Positions 1 through 6,381 of a DNA stretch of 7,029 bases are shown in pieces. Source of the DNA: an uncultured Bacilli bacterium (GTDB lineage: Bacteria; Bacillota_I; Bacilli_A; RF39; UBA660). How positions within the stretch are numbered: position 1 is the first letter of the stretch; every line of letters begins with the position of its first letter. Both the position numbers and the translations under genes were made by a program. The stretch lies in the NCBI GenBank assembly GCA_944363695.1, contig CALVUW010000060.1, positions 1-7,029 on the forward strand, in the 5' to 3' direction. The notes under the pieces were generated by a model. The model searched no databases and was not told where the DNA came from. It saw nothing but the letters and a program-made list of their open reading frames with translations.

Positions 1-1
1 T

Positions 2-112
2 GTTTCTATCTGCTTATTATTGATTGGTTTGTATTTATTATTTATCAAGTATCGAAAAGAGCCTAAGCTTTCGCATCTTTATCAAAAGGAGGCTATATAT
101 GAAAGAGTATAA
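2..112 (+). CDS. lgt: Prolipoprotein diacylglyceryl transferase, C-terminal tail only (cut by window edge)
   Basis: An open frame enters from the left edge and stops at TAA 110-112, giving 36 residues. It starts with a hydrophobic stretch (VSICLLLIGLYLLFIKYR) followed by a charged tail. This resembles the last transmembrane helix and basic cytoplasmic end of Lgt, the membrane enzyme that transfers diacylglycerol from phosphatidylglycerol to the lipobox cysteine of prolipoproteins. Position supports this: lgt lies directly upstream of trxB in many Firmicutes. The frame overlaps the trxB start by 14 bases, and its last codons carry the trxB ribosome binding site. No catalytic part of Lgt is in the window, so the call rests on a short C-terminal resemblance plus synteny. 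Another small membrane protein cannot be excluded. Confidence 0.6.
   Translation, partial: VSICLLLIGLYLLFIKYRKEPKLSHLYQKEAIYERV
84..92 (+). promoter_or_regulatory. Shine-Dalgarno site that fixes the trxB start
   Basis: AAAAGGAGG is a near-perfect anti-16S match placed 6 bases before ATG 99-101. It supports this ATG over the in-frame upstream ATG at 24, whose extra 25 codons would lie over the lgt tail and have no family counterpart. The site is inside the last codons of lgt. Confidence 0.85.
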
Positions 113-989
113 AGTTGTTATCATAGGTTGTGGTGTGGCTGGTATGACAGCAGCTATTTATTTAGCTAGAGCAGGTATTAGTTGTTGTATTCTAGAAGCT
201 AATGCTCCAGGTGGACAAATCATTGATAATGGTATGATTGAAAATTATCCCGGTTTTCTAGCCATTAGAGGTACAGATTTGGCTTTGAAAATTTTGGAGC
301 AGGTGAAACAATTAGAAGTACCGGTATTTTATCAAAAAGTAAAGACTATAGAAGTAGAAGAGGGTAAGAAAATTATTCATACTTCTCGTGATGATTTTGA
401 ATGCGATTATATGATCATTGCAACAGGAAGACATCCTAAGACATTGGGACTTACCAATGAAGCAGAATATGTGGGACGTGGTGTTAGCTATTGTGCGATT
501 TGTGATGGTGCTTTATATAAGCATAAAAATGTAGTGGTTGTAGGTGGTAGTGATAGTGCTTTTAGTGCCGTTCGTTATTTAGCTAAATTAGTAAACCATG
601 TAACGCTAATACACCGTCGTAAAACTTATCGGGCACAACAGGCTTTGATAGATGAAGTATATAAACTTAATAATGTATCCTTTATAACAGGAGAGGTAGC
701 TTCTCTACAAGTTGATGCTAATAAAGTTTTATCTTCTATTACTTTAACAGATGGTCAAGTAATAGCAACAGCAGCATTGTTTATTTATATAGGTCAAGTT
801 CCAACAACTACTGCCTTTGAATCATTATCTATTTGTGATGAAAATGGATATATTCAGGTAAATCAACAATATGAAACAAAAATAGATGGTATATATGCGA
901 TAGGTGACTGTATTGCCAAAGAAGACTATCAAATTGTTATTGCCATGGGTGAGGCGGCTCAGGTAGCGCTAGCTATTACAAGGAGGTAA
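99..989 (+). CDS. trxB: Thioredoxin reductase (NADPH, FAD), 296 aa
   Basis: Cytoplasmic flavoenzyme that passes electrons from NADPH through FAD and a redox-active disulfide to thioredoxin. The N-terminal FAD-binding Rossmann motif is GCGVAG (residues 10-15). The active-site pair is CAIC (132-135) in the usual context SYCAICDGA. The NADPH domain shows GGSDSA (149-154) and HRRKTYRAQ (172-180), whose arginines bind the NADPH 2'-phosphate in the family. The C-terminal FAD motif is GIYAIGDC (264-271), followed by QIVIAMGEAAQVAL. Length is slightly under the usual ~305-320 aa but no domain is missing. The third glycine of the usual GGGDSA is serine, a mild variant. The last codons (ACA AGG AGG TAA) also form the ribosome binding site of yvcK, one base downstream. 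A sister ferredoxin/flavodoxin-type reductase is less likely because the CxxC and the HRRxxxRA signature are both present. Confidence 0.93.
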   Translation: MKEYKVVIIGCGVAGMTAAIYLARAGISCCILEANAPGGQIIDNGMIENYPGFLAIRGTDLALKILEQVKQLEVPVFYQKVKTIEVEEGKKIIHTSRDDFECDYMIIATGRHPKTLGLTNEAEYVGRGVSYCAICDGALYKHKNVVVVGGSDSAFSAVRYLAKLVNHVTLIHRRKTYRAQQALIDEVYKLNNVSFITGEVASLQVDANKVLSSITLTDGQVIATAALFIYIGQVPTTTAFESLSICDENGYIQVNQQYETKIDGIYAIGDCIAKEDYQIVIAMGEAAQVALAITRR

Positions 990-990
990 G

Positions 991-1941
991 ATGAATAAAA
1001 AAGTATTGGTTTTTGGAGGCGGAACTGGATTATCTAATTTACTGCAGGGATTAAAAGAGTTCCCTATTGATATTACAGCGGTTATAACTGTATCGGATAG
1101 TGGAAAAAGTACAGGAAAACTACGACAAGAGTTTCATGTTCCAGCAGTTGGTGATATTCGAAAAGTAATTACTAGTTTAGCATCCATTGATGAACCGATG
1201 AAAAAAATGTTAGAATATCGCTTTAATACAACAAGCGATTTAGATGGCCATGCGTTAGGAAATTTAATATTAATTTCGTTATTAGATGTCACGGGTAGTT
1301 TAAAAGAATCGATTGCCCATTTATCTAAATTACTTTCTATTCGTCATCAGGTGTTGCCTCTTTCTGAAAATCCAAATATAACATTGATGGCCCAAATGAG
1401 TGATGATACAATCGTGGAAGGAGAAGCCGCCATTACTAAATATCCTGCTACGATTAGAAGATTATTCTATAAAGAAGAACCGCAAGTATTAGAGGAAGTA
1501 TTACAAGCTATTAGTGAGGCTGATTTAATTATTTTAAGTATGGGTAGTCTTTATACAAGTGTCTTACCGCATTTATTAGCTAAAAGTGTTATTCAAGCGC
1601 TAGATAAGTCAACCGCTCCCTTAATGTATTTGTGTAATATTGTAACGCAACCTGGGGAAACAGATCACTTTGCAGTTAGTGATCATATTAATTTATTAAA
1701 TCAATACTTAGGTAACCATAAATTAGATGTTGTGATTGCTTCTAATTCCTCGATAGATCCTCTTTTAGTTCGTAAATATGCAACAGAAGAACAAAAAGAT
1801 CCCGTTAAAATTGATTATCCGGTTTTAGCTAAAAATGATGTTGAATTAATTGAAGCCGATTTATTGACAATTGATCATGATTTATTACGACATCATAGTC
1901 AAAGATTAAGTACTTTGATATTCTCTTATTTAATGAGGTGA
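991..1941 (+). CDS. glmR: YvcK/GlmR family UDP-sugar-binding regulator (CofD-like fold), 316 aa
   Basis: Homologue of B. subtilis YvcK/GlmR, a cytoplasmic protein needed for growth on gluconeogenic carbon sources. It binds UDP-GlcNAc and stimulates glucosamine-6-phosphate synthase to tune wall precursor supply. Visible family motifs are FGGGTGLSNLL (8-18), GDIRK (54-58), DLDGHALGN (83-91), GSLYTSVLP (185-193) and TQPGET (219-224). Length fits the family. R300 aligns by recall with the B. subtilis UDP-GlcNAc-binding arginine (R301), and S303 sits where B. subtilis has the PrkC-phosphorylated T304. Oddities: the usual VADDGGSSGRLR reads VSDSGKSTGKLR (34-45), and the usual GPGSLYTS reads SMGSLYTS (183-190). 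The start ATG has an ideal SD (AAGGAGGT, 980-987) formed by the trxB stop region. The 3' end supplies the whiA SD. rapZ, which usually precedes it, is absent here. The family is certain; the regulatory role is inferred from B. subtilis. Confidence 0.9.
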   Translation: MNKKVLVFGGGTGLSNLLQGLKEFPIDITAVITVSDSGKSTGKLRQEFHVPAVGDIRKVITSLASIDEPMKKMLEYRFNTTSDLDGHALGNLILISLLDVTGSLKESIAHLSKLLSIRHQVLPLSENPNITLMAQMSDDTIVEGEAAITKYPATIRRLFYKEEPQVLEEVLQAISEADLIILSMGSLYTSVLPHLLAKSVIQALDKSTAPLMYLCNIVTQPGETDHFAVSDHINLLNQYLGNHKLDVVIASNSSIDPLLVRKYATEEQKDPVKIDYPVLAKNDVELIEADLLTIDHDLLRHHSQRLSTLIFSYLMR

Positions 1942-1945
1942 TATT

Positions 1946-2860
1946 ATGTCATTTGCAACAACTGTAAAAAACGAATTAACAACGTTAACCTTCACGAAAA
2001 CAGAGCAGATTGCTTTATTAGCAGGATTTATTCGTAACAATGCTACTTATGATGGGCAAATGCTTTGTTTAAGTAGTGAAAATTATAATATTATTACGTA
2101 TCTATGTGATATATTAGACACAATTAGTGAAGTACAATATGAAGTTAAAACCTTAGATAATAATAATTTCAGTAAAAAAGAATTATATACGATTGTCATT
2201 TGGAAACAACTTCAATTTTTATTAGAAATGATTAGTTTTGATCAACCAACACCTGATTTATATTTAGTGGAAGGAAATGAAGAAGCTCGTAGTTATATTC
2301 GAGGTGTATTTTTAAGTGCTGGTAGTATTAATGACCCAAAGACTTCTCAATATCACCTGGAATTTTTTATTGATAAACCAGATGAAGCAGTCTTTGTTCA
2401 AAAAATACTAAATAAATTTGAATTAAATGCCAAGTTATTAAGCCGTGATAAAGGATATATGGTTTATTTGAAAGAGGCTGAAAAAATCAGTGACTTTTTA
2501 AAAATATTAGGTGCTACTAATTCAGTACTTTATTTTGAAAATGTACGTGCTTATCATGAACAAAAAAACCAAACAAATCGTTTAAATAATTGTGAACAAG
2601 CTAATATGGATCGAGTGATTGAAACGGCTACCCAGCAGTTAAATTATATCCAACTATTAGAAGATAATATGGCAGTAACCTTATTGGATGATAAAACCAA
2701 AGAAGCACTCATTTATCGTAAAAAATATCCCGAAGCATCCTTGAAAGAATTAAGTGAAATTATTAGTTTAGAAACGGGAAAGAAAATTACAAAATCAGGA
2801 TTGAATCATCGTTTTAGAAAAATAAAAGAATTAGCATTGCGTTTACAAAAGGAGAGTTAA
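1946..2860 (+). CDS. whiA: DNA-binding protein WhiA, 304 aa
   Basis: WhiA joins a degenerate LAGLIDADG homing-endonuclease-like region (no nuclease function known) to a C-terminal helix-turn-helix related to sigma factor region 4. In Streptomyces it controls sporulation septation; in Bacillus it is nucleoid-associated and affects cell division and chromosome segregation. Diagnostic blocks here are SYIRGVFLSAGSINDP (116-131) with YHLEF (136-140), GYMVYLKEAEKISDFLKILGA (170-190), FENVRAYHEQKNQTNRLNNC (197-216) continuing into EQANMDR, and the HTH with LKELSEII (266-273) and SGLNHRFRKI (284-293). The HTH appears to carry a few extra residues (LETGKK, 275-280) between its helices. Length is close to the ~310-316 aa of relatives. 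The SD GAGGTG (1935-1940) overlaps the yvcK TGA stop, and the intergenic gap is 4 bases, implying coupling to yvcK, its usual partner. Confidence 0.94.
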   Translation: MSFATTVKNELTTLTFTKTEQIALLAGFIRNNATYDGQMLCLSSENYNIITYLCDILDTISEVQYEVKTLDNNNFSKKELYTIVIWKQLQFLLEMISFDQPTPDLYLVEGNEEARSYIRGVFLSAGSINDPKTSQYHLEFFIDKPDEAVFVQKILNKFELNAKLLSRDKGYMVYLKEAEKISDFLKILGATNSVLYFENVRAYHEQKNQTNRLNNCEQANMDRVIETATQQLNYIQLLEDNMAVTLLDDKTKEALIYRKKYPEASLKELSEIISLETGKKITKSGLNHRFRKIKELALRLQKES

Positions 2861-2865
2861 TATTT

Positions 2866-3993
2866 ATGCATAAGCTTAAGAAAGTAGGTATTATCTTATT
2901 TGTAGTAGTTGCAGTAGTTGTTATTTATATAGCTTTTTTTAGTAAAAAAGATGTTGTTTTAGAAGATGAGAAAAGTAATTTATTATTAGAAGACCAAGTT
3001 AAAACGATTATGGAGAAAATGAGTTTGGATGAAAAGATTGGACAATTATTTTTAGTGCGCTTTTCTGAAGAAGAAATAAAAAATGATAAAAATACGATCT
3101 TACCAGCTGGTTATGTTTTATTTGCTAAAGATATAGAAGGAAAAACCCCGGAGTCATTATATGAATATTTACAATCTTATCAGGAGCAAGCAGACGTTGA
3201 TCTTATTTTTGCGGTAGATGAAGAGGGAGGAATAGTTACTAGAGTTAGTCGCTTTCAAGAATTTCGCTTCGAACCTTTTAAAAGTGTACGCGATTATTAT
3301 GTAGAAGGTGGGATAGATCGTTTAGTACAAGTTGAAGAAGAAAAAATTAATTTGCTAAAGAAAGTAGGTATTAATTTAAATCTAGCACCAGTTGCTGATG
3401 TTTCTACTAATCCAGATGATTTTATTTATAATCGTACCTTAGGAGAAGATGTTAATATCGTATCAGATTATATTAAGCAAATAGTAAGGAAAGCCCACGA
3501 ATTACATTTTGCTATTACTCTGAAACATTTTCCTGGTTATGGTAGTAACTTAGATACCCATACCGGGATAAGTGTTGATAGTCGAAGTGCAACGGAATTG
3601 GAACAAGAAAGTTTACCGCCATTTGAAGCAGGTATTGCTGAAGAAGTACCAGTTATCATGTTTTCACATAATATCATTAATTGTTATGATTCGTTGTATC
3701 CAGCCTCACTATCAAAGCCAGTACATGATAAACTACGGGATCTTGGTTTTAAAGGTCTTATGATAACTGATGATTTAGCTATGGATGCGATTCAAAAAAA
3801 TTATGAAGGTACTGCAGCAGTTTTAGCTTTCTTAGCAGGCAATGATTTAATTATGACCTCATCTTATACAAAGGATTTAGATGCGATTAAACAAGCTTTA
3901 GAAAATGAACAGATAACGGAAGCTGAAATTGATAAGCGTGTATATAATACATTATCATTTAAATTACAATATGGTATTATAAAAGAAACATAA
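2866..3993 (+). CDS. nagZ: Membrane-anchored beta-N-acetylglucosaminidase NagZ-like (glycoside hydrolase family 3), 375 aa
   Basis: GH3 enzyme expected to remove terminal GlcNAc from muropeptides. A single N-terminal hydrophobic segment (7-25, VGIILFVVVAVVVIYIAFF) follows a basic HKLKK and there is no lipobox cysteine, so it is probably signal-anchored with the enzyme outside. Motifs in order: KMSLDEKIGQLFLVRF (51-66), VDEEGG (117-122), APVADVSTNP (174-183), KHFPGYG (220-226), DTH (230-232) and GLMITDDLAMDAI (297-309). By recall of B. subtilis and E. coli NagZ, D302 is the nucleophile and D230/H232 the general acid-base dyad. KHFPGYG has Tyr where proteobacterial enzymes have His; I recall this as common in Gram-positive members. 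There is no large C-terminal domain, as in short NagZ forms. The SD AAAGGAGAG (2848-2856) lies in the whiA end. It is the last gene of the run and ends in the shared terminator with clpP. Confidence 0.88.
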   Translation: MHKLKKVGIILFVVVAVVVIYIAFFSKKDVVLEDEKSNLLLEDQVKTIMEKMSLDEKIGQLFLVRFSEEEIKNDKNTILPAGYVLFAKDIEGKTPESLYEYLQSYQEQADVDLIFAVDEEGGIVTRVSRFQEFRFEPFKSVRDYYVEGGIDRLVQVEEEKINLLKKVGINLNLAPVADVSTNPDDFIYNRTLGEDVNIVSDYIKQIVRKAHELHFAITLKHFPGYGSNLDTHTGISVDSRSATELEQESLPPFEAGIAEEVPVIMFSHNIINCYDSLYPASLSKPVHDKLRDLGFKGLMITDDLAMDAIQKNYEGTAAVLAFLAGNDLIMTSSYTKDLDAIKQALENEQITEAEIDKRVYNTLSFKLQYGIIKET

Positions 3994-4011
3994 ATTTATG
4001 CTTCTTTTTTT
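3981..4011. terminator. AT-rich bidirectional terminator shared by nagZ and clpP
   Basis: AAAAGAAACATAAA (3981-3994) is the reverse complement of TTTATGCTTCTTTT (3995-4008) except at one position. Folded with an AATT loop it gives a 12-position stem, then a T run (4005-4011) on the plus strand. On the minus strand the odd pair is a G-U wobble and the stem is followed by TTTCTTTTAT. In plus-strand RNA the same position is an A-C mismatch. The structure covers the last codons and stops of both convergent genes, which have only two bases between them. The stem is GC-poor, so strength is uncertain, but no other terminator candidate exists at this junction. Confidence 0.6.
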
Positions 4012-4577
4012 AATATTTGATCGATTAAACCATATTCTTTAGCTTCTTCTGCTGATAAATAATAATCACGCTCTGTATCTTGTTCGACTTTTCGTAAGCT
4101 TTTACCGGTTTTTTCTGCTAAGATTGTATTTAATTTTTTCTTAATTTTTAAAATATGTTCTGCGGCTATTTTTATTTCTGTTGCTTGCCCTTGCGCGCCA
4201 CCTAATGGCTGATGAATCATAACTTCTGCATTAGGGAGAATATATCTTTTACCACTTTGGCCACAGGCTAGAAGAAAAGCAGCCATACTAGCAGCCATAC
4301 CAATACAGATGGTAGAAACATCGCTTTTAATAAAATTCATTGTATCAAAAATGGCCATACCTGCTGTTACTGCACCGCCTGGAGAATTAATATAAAGGGC
4401 AATATCCTCATGATTTAGTGAGTCCAAATATAATAATTCGGCAACAATCGTATTTGCTAGCGCATCATCTATGGGCCCACTTAAAAGAATAATACGGTTT
4501 TTTAATAATCGAGAAAAAATATCATAGCTTCTTTCTCCATTTAATTCTTTATCTATAATCATAGGTACTAAATTCAT
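3996..4577 (-). CDS. clpP: ATP-dependent Clp protease proteolytic subunit ClpP, 193 aa
   Basis: Serine peptidase that forms a double-heptamer barrel and degrades proteins fed by Clp ATPases (ClpX, ClpC or ClpE in Firmicutes) in the cytoplasm. With the start chosen here the catalytic triad is Ser97 (GMAASMAAF), His122 (VMIHQPLGGAQG) and Asp171 (DTERD), the same numbering as mature E. coli ClpP. The chain begins MNLVPMIIDKELNGERSYDI, the usual ClpP N-terminus, and INSPGG (64-69) supplies the oxyanion region. The ATG at 4577 is preferred over GTG 4586 and ATG 4583 because AGGTGA (4588-4583) lies five bases before it and the other candidates fall in or beside that site. Residue 99 is Ala where relatives usually have Gly, a small change next to the nucleophile. 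The gene is monocistronic, converges on nagZ and diverges from the nucleoside kinase gene. Confidence 0.95.
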   Translation of the reverse strand: MNLVPMIIDKELNGERSYDIFSRLLKNRIILLSGPIDDALANTIVAELLYLDSLNHEDIALYINSPGGAVTAGMAIFDTMNFIKSDVSTICIGMAASMAAFLLACGQSGKRYILPNAEVMIHQPLGGAQGQATEIKIAAEHILKIKKKLNTILAEKTGKSLRKVEQDTERDYYLSAEEAKEYGLIDQILKKEA

Positions 4578-4582
4578 TGTCA

Positions 4583-4588
4583 TCACCT
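4583..4588 (-). promoter_or_regulatory. Shine-Dalgarno site that fixes the clpP start
   Basis: Read on the minus strand this is AGGTGA, followed by the spacer TGACA and ATG 4577-4575. It rules out the two upstream in-frame start codons, which overlap it. Confidence 0.75.
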
Positions 4589-4610
4589 AATTCTACTTTA
4601 TCCGTTTCCA

Positions 4611-4640
4611 CTCATAAATATACACCAATTTATTCGTCAA
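4611..4640 (-). promoter_or_regulatory. Candidate clpP promoter (weak)
   Basis: On the minus strand TTGACG (4640-4635, 5 of 6 to the -35 consensus) is followed after 18 bases by TATGAG (4616-4611, 4 of 6 to the -10 consensus). This would start transcription about 25 bases before the clpP ATG. Other weak -10 words nearby have worse spacing, so the placement is tentative. Confidence 0.35.
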
Positions 4641-4646
4641 AATTGT

Positions 4647-4675
4647 TAGACAATACTTAGTACCTTTGATATAAT
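4647..4675 (+). promoter_or_regulatory. Strong sigma-A-type promoter for the nucleoside kinase gene
   Basis: TAGACA (4647-4652, 5 of 6 to TTGACA), a 17-base spacer and a perfect TATAAT (4670-4675). TG at 4667-4668 makes it an extended -10. Transcription would begin near 4682, about 20 bases before the start codon, leaving a short leader with just the ribosome binding site. It lies back to back with the clpP upstream region. Confidence 0.8.
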
Positions 4676-4690
4676 CATTATAGAATAAAA

Positions 4691-4698
4691 GAGGGTGA
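4691..4698 (+). promoter_or_regulatory. Shine-Dalgarno site that fixes the nucleoside kinase start
   Basis: GAGGGTGA ends five bases before ATG 4704-4706. The in-frame GTG 4695 and ATG 4698 lie within or against this site and are too close to it to serve as starts. Confidence 0.7.
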
Positions 4699-4703
4699 TG
4701 AAG

Positions 4704-6359
4704 ATGATTGAATCTTTAGTGGTTACTGTTAATAATAAAAAAATCGAAATACCTTATGGAACTACATTATTACAATTAAGTAAACAATTTGCCAGTGATT
4801 TTCATTTTCCTATTTTATTAGCAACGGTTGATGGTACGTTTAGAGAATTAAGTTATGTTATTTCTAAAGATTCTACTATAGAATTTTTTGATTTAAATTC
4901 TCGTATTGGTAATCGTACTCATATTGCAGGATTAACATTTTTGCTATATGTAGCTGTTAAATCTTTATATGGAGAAAACGAAAATGTTATTGTCCAACAT
5001 TCTCTTGATAAAGGGATTTATATTGAAACAACCTTTCCAATTAATGAAGAAAAGGTTATGGCCATTGAAAGTAAAATGCGTCAGTTTGTTAATATGGATT
5101 TAGAAATTGCTAAGGTAAGTGTTGAAAGAGTATCTGCTATTCATTATTTTGAAAACATTGGCGATTTACCTAAAGCTAATATTATGAAATATAATACGAA
5201 TACCTTTATTACATTATATCGCTTAGGAAATTATTATAATTATTTTTATCAACAAATGCCTACCTCAACGGGACTATTAGAAGATTTTAAATTAACTTAC
5301 TTAAATAAAAAAGGATTTATTTTACAATTTCCTACGATTTATTCTAATAATACAATTACAGAATATAAACATCATCCACATATGTTTCAAGTGTTTCAAG
5401 AGTGCCATGAATGGGCTAAATTAATGCATATAGAAAATGTTGCAGATTTAAATTACGTGGTGTCACGAGGTAAAATAGGCGACTTAATTCGAATGGATGA
5501 AACTTTGCAGAGCAATCGTTTGTTAAATGTAGCAAGAGAGATTGAAAAGCAAAAAGAGGATAAGAAAATTATTTTACTTGCTGGTCCATCTTCTTCTGGT
5601 AAAACAACAACTACAATGAAATTATGTATGTATTTACGCAGTTTAGGATTAAATCCTAAAATGATTAGTATGGATGATTATTTTGTAGAACGAATACACA
5701 CTCCGAAAAATGCTAAGGGAGAACCGGACTATGAGTGTTTTGAAGCGGTTGATCACCAAATGTTAAATGAACAAGTAGCAGCATTATTAGCAGGTAAAAC
5801 CGTAAAAGCACCAGTCTATAATTTTATAGAAGGGAAAAAGGAATTTAAGAAAGATTTGGTATTAGCTAAAGACGATATCTTATTAATTGAAGGCATTCAT
5901 GCGCTAAATCCAAAAGTTTTAGTGGATATTCCAAGTAAAAATAAATATAAAATCTATCTATCAGCATTAACAGAACTTAATTTAGATAATCATAATCGCT
6001 TTCCAACAACTGATAATCGTCTATTGCGCAGAATAGTGCGTGATAATAGAACCCGTGGTTACAGTGTAGAAGAAACATTAGAAATATGGCCCAATGTGAG
6101 ACGGGGAGAAGAACAATATATATTTCCTTATCAGGATGAAGCAGATGTTACGATCAATACCGCTTTAATTTATGAACTGGGAGTTTTAAAAACGTATGGA
6201 GAACCGCTATTATATTCTGTTAGTGAACATTCTCCTTACTATGAAGAAGCTAGACGTCTACTTAATATGCTTCGTTTGATTCTACCAGTTGCTAGTGAAG
6301 CGATTCCGGATGATTCTATTATTCGTGAATTTATTGGTGGTAGTTGTTTTCATGATTAA
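4704..6359 (+). CDS. TGS-domain nucleoside kinase (uridine kinase-like), 551 aa
   Basis: Two-part protein. Residues 1-65 (IESLVVTVNNKKIEIPYGTT...) resemble a TGS domain, and about 66-275 resemble the further N-terminal region shared with threonyl-tRNA synthetase. Residues ~285-495 form a P-loop kinase of the uridine kinase/phosphoribulokinase type: Walker A GPSSSGKTTTT (294-304), MDDYF (323-327), LLIEGIHALNP (393-403) and RRIVRDNRTRG (442-452), the lid-like arginine segment. The C-terminus SIIREFIGGSCF matches my memory of the ending of this family, so the protein looks complete. It is cytoplasmic and probably phosphorylates a nucleoside with a nucleoside triphosphate. Substrate is uncertain, since these long TGS forms are distinct from the ~210 aa Udk; hence no gene symbol. 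It has its own promoter and terminator, so it is probably monocistronic. Confidence 0.85.
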   Translation: MIESLVVTVNNKKIEIPYGTTLLQLSKQFASDFHFPILLATVDGTFRELSYVISKDSTIEFFDLNSRIGNRTHIAGLTFLLYVAVKSLYGENENVIVQHSLDKGIYIETTFPINEEKVMAIESKMRQFVNMDLEIAKVSVERVSAIHYFENIGDLPKANIMKYNTNTFITLYRLGNYYNYFYQQMPTSTGLLEDFKLTYLNKKGFILQFPTIYSNNTITEYKHHPHMFQVFQECHEWAKLMHIENVADLNYVVSRGKIGDLIRMDETLQSNRLLNVAREIEKQKEDKKIILLAGPSSSGKTTTTMKLCMYLRSLGLNPKMISMDDYFVERIHTPKNAKGEPDYECFEAVDHQMLNEQVAALLAGKTVKAPVYNFIEGKKEFKKDLVLAKDDILLIEGIHALNPKVLVDIPSKNKYKIYLSALTELNLDNHNRFPTTDNRLLRRIVRDNRTRGYSVEETLEIWPNVRRGEEQYIFPYQDEADVTINTALIYELGVLKTYGEPLLYSVSEHSPYYEEARRLLNMLRLILPVASEAIPDDSIIREFIGGSCFHD

Positions 6360-6381
6360 AACGGTTATGACACCGTTTTTT
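6358..6381 (+). terminator. Intrinsic terminator after the nucleoside kinase gene
   Basis: AAAACGGT (6358-6365) pairs with ACCGTTTT (6372-6379) around the six-base loop TATGAC, followed by a T run to 6381. The stem begins in the stop codon of the kinase gene. The leftward ferritin-like frame ends at 6380, so the hairpin could also stop transcripts from that side, though its U tract in that direction is short. Confidence 0.8.

Noticed and set aside
24..98. N-terminal extension of trxB from the ATG at 24
   Set aside because: The extra 25 residues overlap the lgt tail in another frame, lack an SD and have no counterpart in TrxB; the ATG at 99 has an ideal SD and begins right at the FAD-binding strand.
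1093..1120. GKST in YvcK read as a Walker A P-loop
   Set aside because: It falls at the position of the family's DDGGSSG loop and lacks the GxxxxGK spacing; the protein has the CofD/YvcK fold, not a P-loop NTPase fold.
3572..3763. 63-codon plus-strand open frame inside nagZ
   Set aside because: It lies in a shifted frame within the conserved catalytic part of nagZ, with no ribosome binding site and no recognisable motif; it is a shadow of nagZ.
4635..4652. Possible CtsR operator near clpP (CGTCAAA followed by GTTAGAC)
   Set aside because: Only one half resembles GGTCAAA; the second half after the three-base spacer does not match, so it is best read as part of promoter sequence.
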